A stretch of 64,000 nucleotides of DNA. Source: Mesostigma viride. Its lineage: Eukaryota > Streptophyta > Mesostigmatophyceae > Mesostigmatales > Mesostigmataceae. The notes under the pieces were generated by a model. It saw nothing but the letters and a program-made list of their open reading frames with translations, was not told the DNA's origin and did not search any database. A program made the translations under genes and the position numbers. Location of the stretch: positions 5,791,238 through 5,855,237 of the forward strand of contig RPFO01000072.1 of NCBI GenBank assembly GCA_009746045.1, in the 5' to 3' direction. Shown in pieces: positions 52,707-61,927 of the stretch (the first letter of the stretch is position 1; each line of letters opens with the position of its first letter).

Positions 52707-53035
52707 GTGATGTGGCAGAATGCAGGGCTATTTGTGAAGGCATTCACACAAGCCTTTATCTGAAGGAGTTGCTTCATCAGATGACTTCTAACACTCCTTG
52801 GCCACTTCAGGTTACCACTCTTCTCAAAACAGACTCCATGGGGATGGTGCAGTTTGTGCACAGGCAGATGGCCAGAAGTAGGGACTTGGATTATCTCCTT
52901 CTTAAGGAATTATCCTCCTTGGCCAATATTGAGCATATCCCTGGGGTTGACAATCCTGCTGATGCTTTGACCAAGCTAGTGCAGAAGGCAGCAGTGCAAT
53001 ACAAGGTTCTTCAGTCTCTGATGGACCCATCTTAG
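52707..53035 (+). pseudogene. Pol of element A, part 3: end of RNase H
   Basis: After the GTGAT duplication the RNase H of A continues: DVAECRAICEGIHTSLYLKE with the catalytic Glu, LLKTDSMGMVQF with the third Asp, then ARSRDLDYLLLKELSSLANI and NPADALTKLVQKA to the stop at 53035. Reading from 45912 into 52712 restores the sequence SSD-VAECRA, matching the B remnant at 24640. This fixes the insertion of C as a clean event. Confidence 0.9.
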
Positions 53036-53998
53036 CAAGCTGTCTAAGCTGGTGCCTGGTTATAGGGCATTGGAGAGCAGATTGTGTGGTAGTGTCAGCA
53101 TTGTGACTGGCATAATACCTGTATTTTAGTCTGTACTAAGGCTCATGGACCATGGTACACTCACTCTGATTTTAATCAGGATACAGCCAGGTTTTGGCTG
53201 GGGTTCATGCTGTTGACTACACAAGGTTGACAGGTCCATTACAGACCATGTATTCTATTTTAAAAGAAATGTATGTTTGTACATACCTCTCACAATGGTC
53301 TGGGAACCTATATTCTGGGGTTTATAGGGCGGGGTTCGATTCCCTGGTATTATGTTTCTACAAGCTGGCCTGCTCAGGTGTTTTACCTGTTCAGACTTCC
53401 CTAGTTCCCCAGGGCAGGATTTAATTGTTGCCTATGTGTTTTATTTTGTCATTTGTTTGCTATGGCAATTTATCATCTGACAAGTAGACGGGCGCCATAA
53501 GACGGGCGCCAATACTAACCTGTTGAGAGTATGACGGGGAAACTATTGTAATACGTCTTACTTTGTCAAGTGGTATTTTAATTGTCATGGATTTGTTATG
53601 CTTATATTGAATATGTACTGGGTTTTATGGGATTAGTATCTGGGATTAATGTAACTCACCGCCAGAAGGTCATTGTACTGGAGGCTCTACCGAGGTGATG
53701 GGATTAATTCCTGGAGAAGACCTCATAGAATTAACCTGTATGTATTTAATTTTGTGTGTTTCTAATATCTGGTGGTACTATGTAATGCCACTTCCATAGG
53801 TTTTTATCCATTTCTCATGGAATGGTTTTCCCTGTGGCAGATCTGTTTCTTTTCCAGTTCCTTAAAAGAAAGGGCTGGGGGAATGGCATTGGCCATTAAA
53901 GACATCTGTTCAAGCTTCAAGCTGGAGTGAAGGACATTTCAAGCTACTTCAAGGGTCCCTGGCAGGGGATGTGATCCCTAAAGAAAAGAAGGGATTGG
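53036..53998. other. 3' untranslated region of element A
   Basis: About 960 bp without a supported gene. It contains a GACGGGCGCCA duplication at about 53488-53512 and ends in the purine tract AAGAAAAGAAGGGATTGG next to the LTR. Confidence 0.7.
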
Positions 53999-54615
53999 AG
54001 TTAACGTAAAGGATTTACGTTAGATGGATAGAGATTGTTACGCTCTTTCCAACGGCACTTTGAACGCCTCATTTGGTTACGGGACGTAAAAGTTATGACG
54101 TTTCCTAGGCTGTGCCGACAGTACCCGGCGCGCCACTGTGGGCGCGTACGGACACAGGATGTACAAGTGTCACTATGACAGTCCGCAGGACGTTGACAGG
54201 ACTTGTACAGGACTTGATGGTCAATTGATAGGTAGGCGTGCTGTAGCGCGCCAGGACCTATGAGACAATTGATGCTGAGTAGTGTACGGATAGGTCCACA
54301 GGACTAGCCGTATGGACAATTGATAGATCTGCGCGCCAAAGGCGTGCCAGAGTCTGTGTAATCAATTGATTGACAGTTCAGCTGTGACAGTACAGCTGAA
54401 CACTTGGACGCGTCCCTAGCAAGCTATATGTGTGACTTGGTAGCTCTAGGACGCTAGCTCTTGCGTGCACGCTCTCTTGGCACAACGACCCTGTCGTCTG
54501 TGCTACGTGCAGTCTCGGACTTGACGTGACTTACGTCTGTGTTTGCTTTATTATAATAAAGGCAACTTTCCTGCAAGAGCCATGGATTCCCTCGGTGGTA
54601 AACTCTCACTCAACT
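53999..54615 (+). repeat. 3' LTR of element A
   Basis: 617 bp, AGTTAACG to CTCAACT, identical by eye to the 5' LTR. Confidence 0.95.
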
Positions 54616-54620
54616 GTATG

Positions 54621-54817
54621 TGCCATACGAATCTGCGCCACGCGAGGCGCCGCGCATGTATGTGCCATGTGAATCTGCGCCACGCGAGGCGCCGCGCATG
54701 TATGTGCCATGTGAATCTGCGCCACGCGAGGCGCCGCGCATGTATGTGCCATGTGAATCTGCGCCACGCGAGGCGCCACGCATGTATGTGCCATACGAAT
54801 TTGCGCCACCGCGTTAG
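54621..54817 (+). pseudogene. Detached C-terminal end of the right gene copy
   Basis: Four and a half more units of the 42-bp repeat (REAPRMYVPCESAP) continue in the frame interrupted at 18350 and finish VPYEFAPPR with a TAG stop at 54815-54817. This shows the true C-terminus of the palindromic gene, which the left copy lacks. Confidence 0.85.
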
Positions 54818-54915
54818 CGTCCCAACAGGACCTTGTGACTAATTATTACTAGAGTAACCCGCTGGCTCCGCCCAGCCCAAAGCAGGGTCCCTTTTTTGGC
54901 AGTACTTTGCCCCTC

Positions 54916-55273
54916 TGCCCGCTGCCCGCTGCCCGCTGCCCGCTGCCCGCTGCCCGCTGCCCGCTGCCCGCTGCCCGCTGCCCGCTGCCCGCTGCCCGCT
55001 GCCCGCTGCCCGCTGCCCGCAGCCCGCTGCCCGCTGCCCGCTGCCCGCAGCCCGCTGCCCGCTGCCCGCTGCCCGCTGCCCGCTGCCCGCAGCCCGCTGC
55101 CCGCTGCCCGCTGCCCGCTGCCCGCTGCCCGCTGCCCCCTGCCCGCTGCCCGCTGCCCGCTGCCCGCTGCCCGCTGCCCGCTGCCCGCTGCGCGCTGCCC
55201 GCTGCCCGCTGCGCGCTGCCCGCTGCCCGCTGCCCGCTGCCCGCTGCCCGCTGCCCGCTGCCGCTGCTCGCTG
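54916..55273. repeat. Heptanucleotide array (CCCGCTG)n
   Basis: About fifty tandem copies of CCCGCTG with occasional CCCGCAG, CGCGCTG or CCCCCTG variants. All three frames stay open, giving spurious frames of up to 181 codons. Confidence 0.97.
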
Positions 55274-55965
55274 GAATTAAGTACGGTGCTCGCTTCGCTT
55301 GCGGATTGGTGCGCAGTACGGTGCTCGCTTCGCTCGCCGCGCGCAGCGCACAGCTCGCTGCGCTCGCTGGGCGCTTCGCGCGGATTGGTGGTCAGTGATT
55401 CCGGTTCTTTTGGATTGGCGGGGTACTCCGGAATGCCCTGAATGCTCGGGGATGACTACTACATTGCGAAATTAATAACTAGGATGTTTTATGACATGCT
55501 TAGATCACCGCCCATTCATGCATTATAGGACATGGCATTATTATTAAGAGCAACATCATGGGTATTGTGGTAGTGCAACATCTTGGCTAATCAGGACAAC
55601 GCTTTATTTCTCAGACAACTAGTAACGGCTTGTACTTACACGACGTTGGACCGCCTTGCGTCAAGGAATAGTTGTCTCACTTAATCTATGCTCACGTGAC
55701 GCAGTCTACATGATTACTAATTACTTTTAATAAATTAATTGATGTGCATTGTGCATAACTCAATGCTGAGAACATTTATGTATTCACATACATACACGTG
55801 AAACAAGACGGCAGTTATATACACATAAAAACAGTTGAATCCCATTCAAAAAATTATCATGCAGAAGCAAGCATGCGTAAGGCACCAATAAGCTAATGTT
55901 TTCACGCTTTGGCTGCAGGACTGTCCTAAATGGACAAATCTGTCCTAACCCAAACAAACCACCCA
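55274..55965. other. No supported gene
   Basis: 55270-55440 is rich in GCTCGCTTCGCT-like imperfect repeats. The remainder is AT-richer with only short frames. Confidence 0.5.
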
Positions 55966-56157
55966 GGGCTGCAACGCGAAAATGGGCTACAGCCGGGAAG
56001 GTCTGCAACGCGAAAATGGGCTACAGCCTGGAAGGGCTGCAGCACACACACACACACAAAGGGGGCTACAGCCTGTAAGGGCTGCAGCACCACAATGGGC
56101 TACAGCATGTAAGGGCTGCAGCACAAAAATGGGCTACAGCCTGTAAGGGCTGCAACC
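55966..56157. repeat. Minisatellite of about 35 bp
   Basis: Five imperfect units built on GGGCTGCAACGCGAAAATGG and GCTACAGCCTG, one with an inserted (CA)n run at about 56044-56059. Confidence 0.85.
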
Positions 56158-56278
56158 CTAAAAGAAACACTTCTGGGTAGGGCTGCATTTATACTGAATC
56201 TCCCGCCGCATTCCCTGCTCGCGTCATCGATAAACTACGCTCCGCGAGGGTGACCCCATGTTCCCCCCTATCTTTTGT

Positions 56279-56310
56279 GTGCCACGGGATTTTTCTAAGT
56301 CCCGTGGCAC
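56279..56310. terminator. Perfect 11-bp hairpin downstream of the minus-strand gene
   Basis: GTGCCACGGGA and TCCCGTGGCAC enclose a 10-base loop. It lies 126 bp past the stop of the gene at 56437-57546. Hairpins after genes mark transcript ends in several giant viruses; that role here is inferred only. Confidence 0.45.
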
Positions 56311-56436
56311 TGCATGAGATGTGGGCATGCACGAATCGTTTTTTCATTACAAGTTAATAATTTACAGGCAGAGACTTGTCTATTGATGAGGGCTGGGCTA
56401 TGTGTGCACTTGTGGCTACTGATACAATGAGGCTGT

Positions 56437-57546
56437 TTAATCGTAGTCGACCGGCACAGGGGCGCCGATGGCGTGCACGCCCAGGAGGGTGGTGATGTCC
56501 GTGAGGGGCGCTACGTGCCCGGATAGCTTGTTGTTTTCTCCGTCCTGGTACCACGCCTTGAAGCGGTTGTCGAAGCTGTATCCGTCGAACTTGATGAGGG
56601 CCTTCCTGTGCACGTTCCTGGCGCAGAAGTGGCAGGCCACGCCCATGGTGCCCTCCTGAGGGATGTACATCATGTAGGCGGACATGGCGTGGTGCTCGAA
56701 CTCGCGCTTGCAGCTCTCGCACCTCGCGGGCGGCCACTGGTCGTAGTAGGGGAAGTTGTAGGAGGGGGCGAGGGAGGAGCAGATGCGCGCCAAGTCCTCG
56801 TCCAGCTTGAAGCGGCGCAGGACGTCCTCGCAGCTGGCGACCATGGGGGCGAAGTCCTGGTGGTTTCCTTTGCGCATGATGGCCACGACCTGCCTGTTGA
56901 CGCAGGGCTCGCAGTAGATCCCTGGCTCGGTGTCCCCCTCCTTGTGCAGGACGCGGAAGGCGACCTTGTTTGGCATGGTCTTGCACTCGTGGCACCTGTA
57001 CTGCCCCCCTTGTTCCAGCGGGACGAGCGGGCGGCTGGTTTCCGGCTTGGGCACGGGCACCCTGATCCACTGGGACATGTACTTCTTGCGGTACTCGGAG
57101 TCCCTGCCCTCGTCCATGATGATGCTGATGCAGGAGACGAGGCACTCCTCGCAGAGGATGTCGTCCATGGAGCCCATCTTGTTCCTGGGGTTGTGTCGCA
57201 TCAAGATGCTGTCCGGGCCCTTGTTGTGGCACTTGTCGCAGGGGTAGTGGTCTCTGACGGCCTGCTCGTAGTCGAAGGGGGCCACGGACTCGTCAGGGTC
57301 GGGGACCAGGTCGGTGATGCCGTACTCGCGCTCCTCCGGCAGAGGCGAGGAGGGGCAGAGGACGGCGTTGGGGTCGCAGCAGCGGAGGCGGCATCCCTTG
57401 ACGGCTTTGCGCTTGCGGAGGGGCGCTTGCTTCCTGGCCAGGTGGGCGCCCACCATGAACTGCACGAATCCGTCCTGCAGCTTTGGCACCGGCTTGCGCG
57501 AGGAGCGCCTGCGCATGGAGGCCATGGAGCGCGTGGTGATGGCCAT
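56437..57546 (-). CDS. Cys-rich protein with three paired-CxxC modules
   Basis: 369 residues from the first ATG (57546); upstream codons in frame lack an ATG. A basic N-terminus (MRRRSSRKPVPK, LRKRKAVKG) precedes three similar modules, each two CxxC pairs 23-25 residues apart: C103/C106 with C132/C135, C185/C188 with C212/C215, C276/C279 with C305/C308. Each could hold one zinc in a treble-clef or ribbon fold. I do not recognise the family. A nucleic-acid or protein-binding role is inferred. The gene is intronless and its upstream region (57660-57800) has two heat-shock-type motifs and an inverted CCAAT box. Frames on the opposite strand are shadows. Confidence 0.75.
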   Translation of the reverse strand: MAITTRSMASMRRRSSRKPVPKLQDGFVQFMVGAHLARKQAPLRKRKAVKGCRLRCCDPNAVLCPSSPLPEEREYGITDLVPDPDESVAPFDYEQAVRDHYPCDKCHNKGPDSILMRHNPRNKMGSMDDILCEECLVSCISIIMDEGRDSEYRKKYMSQWIRVPVPKPETSRPLVPLEQGGQYRCHECKTMPNKVAFRVLHKEGDTEPGIYCEPCVNRQVVAIMRKGNHQDFAPMVASCEDVLRRFKLDEDLARICSSLAPSYNFPYYDQWPPARCESCKREFEHHAMSAYMMYIPQEGTMGVACHFCARNVHRKALIKFDGYSFDNRFKAWYQDGENNKLSGHVAPLTDITTLLGVHAIGAPVPVDYD

Positions 57547-57668
57547 GGCTATGTCGTGAAAAGAGAAGGCGTTTGGTTTCTGGCTTGCTGGTTGGTCTTG
57601 CGTGAGATGGCTTCCCCGTGGCTGGCCACAGTCTTTGTGATTTCTCACGGGTGGCGGCGGACGCACGG

Positions 57669-57790
57669 GATTGGTCCATCCACGGGTGGGCCGCGTCCGG
57701 CGCGGCGCTTCTAGAAACTCCGGCCCGGTTCCGCGTGCTGACTCACGGGACCGGAAAGGCCGCGTCCGGCGCGGCGCTTCTAGAAAGTTC
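57669..57790 (-). promoter_or_regulatory. Upstream region with heat-shock-element repeats and CCAAT box
   Basis: GGATTGGTCC (inverted CCAAT) at about 57669 is followed by a direct repeat of GCGTCCGGCGCGGCGCTTC at about 57693 and 57762. Each copy ends in a heat-shock-type site, TTCTAGAAACTCC (57709-57721) and TTCTAGAAAGTTC (57778-57790; three perfect alternating units). The region lies 120-245 bp upstream of the ATG at 57546. Confidence 0.5.
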
Positions 57791-58028
57791 CTCGTGCTGA
57801 CTCACGGGCCTTTTGGCGCGGCGCTCTCGGGTCCCGCGAGATCGGTAAAGTCGCGTGCGCGGCCGTGGGTGGCGGTCATACATACACGCGCACGTGCAGG
57901 AAGCCCATCAAGTTTCGTTTAAGTGGCCAGCCGGAGCGGCTGCTTAGGTTTTAGCGGACAAGTGTTCGAAGCGCGTCATTGGTGAATTACTTGGGAACTT
58001 GGGTTTCCCCGCGAAACTCCAACCGCAC

Positions 58029-58525
58029 GTTCAGATTTCCAAATCTCAAGTAAAGTTCGGCGCAACTTTCTGAACGGGGGCAGTTGACGAGCAGCATTCC
58101 TCCGGACGAATGAATTGCGTTCCATACTTGCGCAAAATTTTGAAAGGTAGCTTGCGTGCAGCCCTACTAAAATTTGCGCGGACGTTCAGATTTCCAAATC
58201 TCGGGTAAATTTCGGCGGAACTTTCTGAACGGGGGTAGTTGGCGGGCAGCGTTCCTCCAGACGAATGAAATGCGTTCCATACTAGCGCAAAATTTTGAAA
58301 GGTAGCTTGCGTGCAGCCCTACTAAAATTTGCGCGAAGTGTGGGACTGAAAATTCGTAACGGAAACGTTTTGGTAGTTGCCGTCACTTCCTTTTGTGCAA
58401 ACGTGTGGGAGTGAAAATTCGTAACGGAAACTTTTTGGTAGTTGCCGTCACTTCATTTTGCGCGAGTGTTGGGCTGAAAATTCGTAACGGAAACTTTTTG
58501 GTAGTTGGCGTCACTTCCTTTGGTT
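58029..58525. repeat. Two families of tandem duplications upstream of the MYND gene
   Basis: A unit of about 155 bp (CGTTCAGATTTCCAAATCTC start, TTGCGTGCAGCCCTAC near its end) occurs twice at about 58029-58183 and 58184-58335. A unit of about 62 bp (CTGAAAATTCGTAACGGAAA, GTTGCCGTCACTTC) then occurs three times to about 58525. They may be promoter duplications. Confidence 0.8.
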
Positions 58526-58721
58526 CGACTGAAAATTCGCTGAAATTCGCTGAATTCGTACCGTAGCCTAATTTTTAGTACCTCGAAGTGACGGGGCACC
58601 TAAAAATTTGCCCACAAGTACACTTGGCAGCGCGCTCACTGGGAAAAATTGTACAGCCGCTCCGGCGGGCCACTTGAACGAATTGTAATGATAGCCGGCA
58701 GTGGACAGCGAGCGAGGAATC

Positions 58722-59519
58722 ATGTGTAGTTTGATCGGTTTGAACGCCTGCGTGGGTTCCGGCGTCTCTCTGACGCACCCCAGCGGTTCTTGGCCGGTGG
58801 AAGATCTGATGGGCACGCAGCTGCTGACCGTGGCCCTGATGGAGCCGGACGAGGGGGAGCGCGCGAAACTTTTGAACGCCGCGGCCGCGTTCGTGAGCAA
58901 GGCGGACTTTTTCTCGGTGGTGGAGGCCCTGCGTTTCAAAGAGTACGCGAACTGCCTCCGCATCGTGTACGGTTTCGACACGATGGCTTCGAAGGGCGGC
59001 GCGGTTGCGTTCGACGCGCCCATGGCTGTGAAGTTGGGGTGCGTGCAGATCCAAGTGCGTGACAGCACGCTGCTGTGGGGGATCTACCACCGTTCGCTTT
59101 ATTCGTGCCCCCTGGGCCGTTTGATCGACGTGGAGGCCAAGAGGTGCGCCACTTGCAAGCGCGTGCCTCCCGTGGGGAAGAAGTTCCCCAAGTGCGGTCG
59201 TTGCCTCACGATGCGGTATTGCACGAAGGCGTGCCAGTTGGAGGATTTCTTCCGCCACAAGCCTTCTTGCTTGGTGGCCGCGCGCGCGATGAAGATGGGT
59301 CTGGAGGAGCACTTGGCCGAGTCGAACGCATTGATCGAGGCGTGCTCGAAGCGTCTGGGCGTGGATCTGCAGATGCGCGAGAAGACCCCTTCTCAGGCTC
59401 CTACGAGGGTCCCTCTGCCCGTCCCAGGCGTGAAGAAGGGCGCTTCCCGCGCGATGCGCACGTACAGGAGGAGCGGGTCTGGCCGCGAGGGCCGCCTTCC
59501 CCGTATCGAGGAGGAGTAG
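58722..59519 (+). CDS. MYND-type zinc finger protein
   Basis: 265 residues from ATG at 58722; the in-frame codon at 58701 is GTG and less likely the start. An N-terminal helical region (about 1-140, with LLNAAAAFVSKADFFSVVEA) precedes a MYND finger: C142, C145, C158, C161, C167, C171, H179, C183, spaced exactly as in the family (CATCKR, KCGRC, RYCTKACQ, FFRHKPSC). MYND fingers bind proline-rich peptides in regulatory proteins and are abundant in some protists and giant viruses. The C-terminus is basic (RAMRTYRRSGSGREGRLP). No SET domain is present. Confidence 0.85.
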   Translation: MCSLIGLNACVGSGVSLTHPSGSWPVEDLMGTQLLTVALMEPDEGERAKLLNAAAAFVSKADFFSVVEALRFKEYANCLRIVYGFDTMASKGGAVAFDAPMAVKLGCVQIQVRDSTLLWGIYHRSLYSCPLGRLIDVEAKRCATCKRVPPVGKKFPKCGRCLTMRYCTKACQLEDFFRHKPSCLVAARAMKMGLEEHLAESNALIEACSKRLGVDLQMREKTPSQAPTRVPLPVPGVKKGASRAMRTYRRSGSGREGRLPRIEEE

Positions 59520-59585
59520 AGGGCTTGCATGTTGGCCATTGATTGGCTGAAAGTTGGCACCTGAACTTGGCTACTTGTAGTGTAT

Positions 59586-60388
59586 CGTATCTGTACTTGA
59601 ATACTACAAGTAGAATCTAGTTGAACTAGAATCCAAGTAACGCCATTGGACGATACAAAAAGTGGTGATGCTCTGAACAATAGCATCACCACCGCCCACG
59701 GGAAAAAGTGGTGACACTGGTGATGCTGTGTTTTTTTTCAAGGGGGTCAAATTATTTTTATGGCCAGCAAATATTGGACGAAATGCATTATTGAGTCTAA
59801 TACAAGCATTATTAAATAATTACGTCCAATCATAAAGTGACACGTGTATTCAATAATTGCAATAGTTGTCAGGGGTTGACGTGTAATTACTCTCCCTCGC
59901 TGACCATAAAATATTGACATATGCCAGCATTAATAATAATATACTCCCTCGCTGACCATAAAATATTGACATATGCCAGCATTAATAATAATATACTCCC
60001 TCGCTGACCATAAAATTTTGAACCCAACGGTCATATAAAAATACTCTATCGCTGACCATAAAATTTTGAACCCAACGGTCATATCACACTATTGCAAAAT
60101 GCACGGGAAAGATATGCGTAATTGTGTGATAATTACCCAATTAGGATTGCCCCGTGGACTTTGCAATAGTGGGTGCACCTCTGTAATGCAATTTCCGCAA
60201 TATTTGCTGGCCATAAAAATAATTTGACCCCCTCGAAAAAAAACACAGCATCACCAGTGTCACCACTTTTTCCCGTGGACGATGGTGATGCTATTGTTCA
60301 GAGCATCACCACTTTACTAGCGACCAATGGCGTCACTTCGTTTCTAGTTCGGATATGGTATACTACAAGTATTCCTAGTACAGATACG
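59586..60388. mobile_element. MITE/foldback-like element with about 200-bp inverted ends
   Basis: The left end (59586-59793) and right end (about 60182-60388) are imperfect inverted copies starting CGTATCTGTACT and containing ACGCCATTGG, GTGGTGATGCTCTGAAC, AAAAAGTGGTGACACTGG and GGGGGTCAAATTATTTTTAT. Each end also has an internal hairpin, GGTGATGCT with AGCATCACC. The middle has four tandem units of about 52 bp (CCCTCGCTGACCATAAAAT) at 59884-60090. No ORF. A target duplication is not clear, so exact ends are uncertain. Confidence 0.75.
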
Positions 60389-60512
60389 CGAGGCCGCGGA
60401 ACTACCTAGTGCACATGAGTTGGAGCCAATCAAATGGGAGGAAATGTACTTTATTATCATACATGGGGGCAAGCAAACCCCGTGGAAAGGGCAAAACAAC
60501 GGCCCGAGGACT

Positions 60513-61412
60513 TCAATTCTTCAGCTCGAAGGGGAGGAACCAACGCTCCTTCTCCACCTTCTCGAGCCCAGCAATGTCCTCCAAGGAAAGAGCGCCCAAA
60601 CGGAAGTCGCAGAAAAGGTCCTCGCCCAGACGCTCCAAGTCCAGGTCCAGGTCCATGTCCTCCACGCGGAAGGGGCCCATCGCCGAAAACATATCCTCCT
60701 CCTCCTCCAGAGCGCAAGGAGCGGGGGCGGGAGCGAGAGACTTCTCCTCCTCGGCGGCCATCAGATCGATAGCCTCGCGGATCTCGCGGTCGCTGCGCTG
60801 GATGCGGGACGCGCTCAAAAGATCCTTCACGGGACCCTCGAAGGCGCCCCAACCGAGCACCTCGTCGTCCTGCACGTGCGCCTCCGAAGACTTGGGAGGA
60901 GAACCGCGGAAGTAGGGAGACAGACGGCGACGGCAGCCGCGCAACTCGCGGCGAGAGCTGTCCTTCACGCGAGCGCCCATCCCGTCGTGAGGGCGCAGGT
61001 GCGGGTTCTTGCCCTTCACGCGAAGGCAGCGGCGGAAAGGAGCCGGCATGCAAGGGGCGCACGGAGTGCGAGGAGAAGGGAGGCGATCCGGCTCCGACTC
61101 AGCGTCAGAAGACGACTCGGAAACGGCGTCAGCGGAGGCAGCGGCGTGAACAGAGGAAGGTGAGGAAATCTCGGAGGAGACGCCCTCAGAGGAGCTGTAG
61201 CTGAAGGAGGGCACGTTCTCGTAGTCCTCCTCCTCGTCCTGCTGCATCTCCTTCGCGCGGGCCTTGCGAAGGCGGGCCTGCTTGTTCTGAGTTTCGCGGC
61301 AAGAAAGGCACGCCAGCGTGAACCCGTTCGCCAAGCGGGCGGACAGGAAATGGGACTCGGGGAACGCCCGGTTGCACTTGTTGCAAGACAGGAAACGGGC
61401 GGAGGAAGCCAT
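60513..61412 (-). CDS. Short zinc-ribbon acidic protein
   Basis: 299 residues from ATG at 61412. The first 40 residues have C10, C13, C35 and C38 (FLSCNKCNRAFPESHF, FTLACLSCRE), a small ribbon followed by basic KQARLRKARAKEMQQ. Similar N-terminal ribbons occur in fungal Stc1-like and in many algal and viral proteins, but I cannot assign a family. The rest is acidic and Ser-rich (EEEDYENVPSFSYSSSEG, DLDLDLERLGEDLF), suggesting an activation-like or scaffold region. AATAAA on the minus strand near 60450 fits its polyadenylation signal. It is divergent from the gene at 61928. Confidence 0.7.
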   Translation of the reverse strand: MASSARFLSCNKCNRAFPESHFLSARLANGFTLACLSCRETQNKQARLRKARAKEMQQDEEEDYENVPSFSYSSSEGVSSEISSPSSVHAAASADAVSESSSDAESEPDRLPSPRTPCAPCMPAPFRRCLRVKGKNPHLRPHDGMGARVKDSSRRELRGCRRRLSPYFRGSPPKSSEAHVQDDEVLGWGAFEGPVKDLLSASRIQRSDREIREAIDLMAAEEEKSLAPAPAPCALEEEEDMFSAMGPFRVEDMDLDLDLERLGEDLFCDFRLGALSLEDIAGLEKVEKERWFLPFELKN

Positions 61413-61927
61413 AGCCAGAAAGAAAGCAAGGAAGATTGCCGAGATAGACGATAGCGCGTGATGCGTGAGTGAGATGGCCAAGTCCGAGGGGACCACGCAC
61501 TTTCTACGCGGACCGGCCTCGATTCCCGTGCGCTCCCATTGGACGAAAACGGATGGCGTCGCGCCGGCTGGAAACTTCTAGAAGATTCCCGCGGCCCGCC
61601 ACGAGATCTTGTCAGCGGATCCGGAAAGAGATCCCGTGCGTCACCACCGGCCGCCAGCCGCCACTCGTAGACTGAGAAGGACGGAACGACACGACACGCG
61701 CAGGCGGTTACGAGATCCCGTGCACGCCCATTGGACAGGCCGGGACGCGGGGCAGAAAGACCGTTACGACCACCGCGCGCCGAGCGCCCATTGGTCCAGC
61801 CACCACACGCGAGACCCACGGGAAAGGACAAAGCACTCCAACGCGCAAGGAACACGCACAGACGCACACGCACACACAAGCTAGCTAACGAACGAACAGC
61901 CATAGCCAACACTCCTACACGCCAGAC
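61413..61927. promoter_or_regulatory. Divergent promoter region with perfect heat shock element and CCAAT boxes
   Basis: GAAACTTCTAGAAGATTC at 61571-61588 is four perfect alternating GAA/TTC units, the consensus for heat shock factor. Inverted CCAAT boxes (CCCATTGG) lie at about 61536, 61727 and 61787. The region separates the genes at 60513-61412 (minus) and 61928 (plus). The CATTGGTCCAGCC box resembles the one upstream of the gene at 56437-57546. Confidence 0.6.

Larger units (their letters stand above)
18351..54615 (+). mobile_element. LTR retrotransposon A (copia-like), host of nested elements B and C
   Basis: Two 617-bp LTRs (18351-18967 and 53999-54615) and the duplicated GTATG (18346-18350 and 54616-54620) define the element; the flanks join inside the 42-bp repeat of the gene. 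Without B and C and their TSDs its own length is about 7.9 kb. Order: pre-gag ORF, gag, integrase, protease-like domain (split by B), RT, RNase H (split by C), a 3' untranslated region of about 960 bp, then a purine tract AAGAAAAGAAGGGATTGG directly before the 3' LTR. The LTRs look identical, so the insertion is recent, yet gag and RT each carry a frame break. Confidence 0.93.

Noticed and set aside
54896-55441. Long open frames of 160-180 codons
   Set aside because: They are translations of the CCCGCTG heptamer, which has no stop codon in any frame.
56608-57714. 368-codon plus-strand frame opposite the CxxC gene
   Set aside because: It is the antisense shadow of a GC-rich gene; the minus strand has the patterned cysteine modules and the ATG context.
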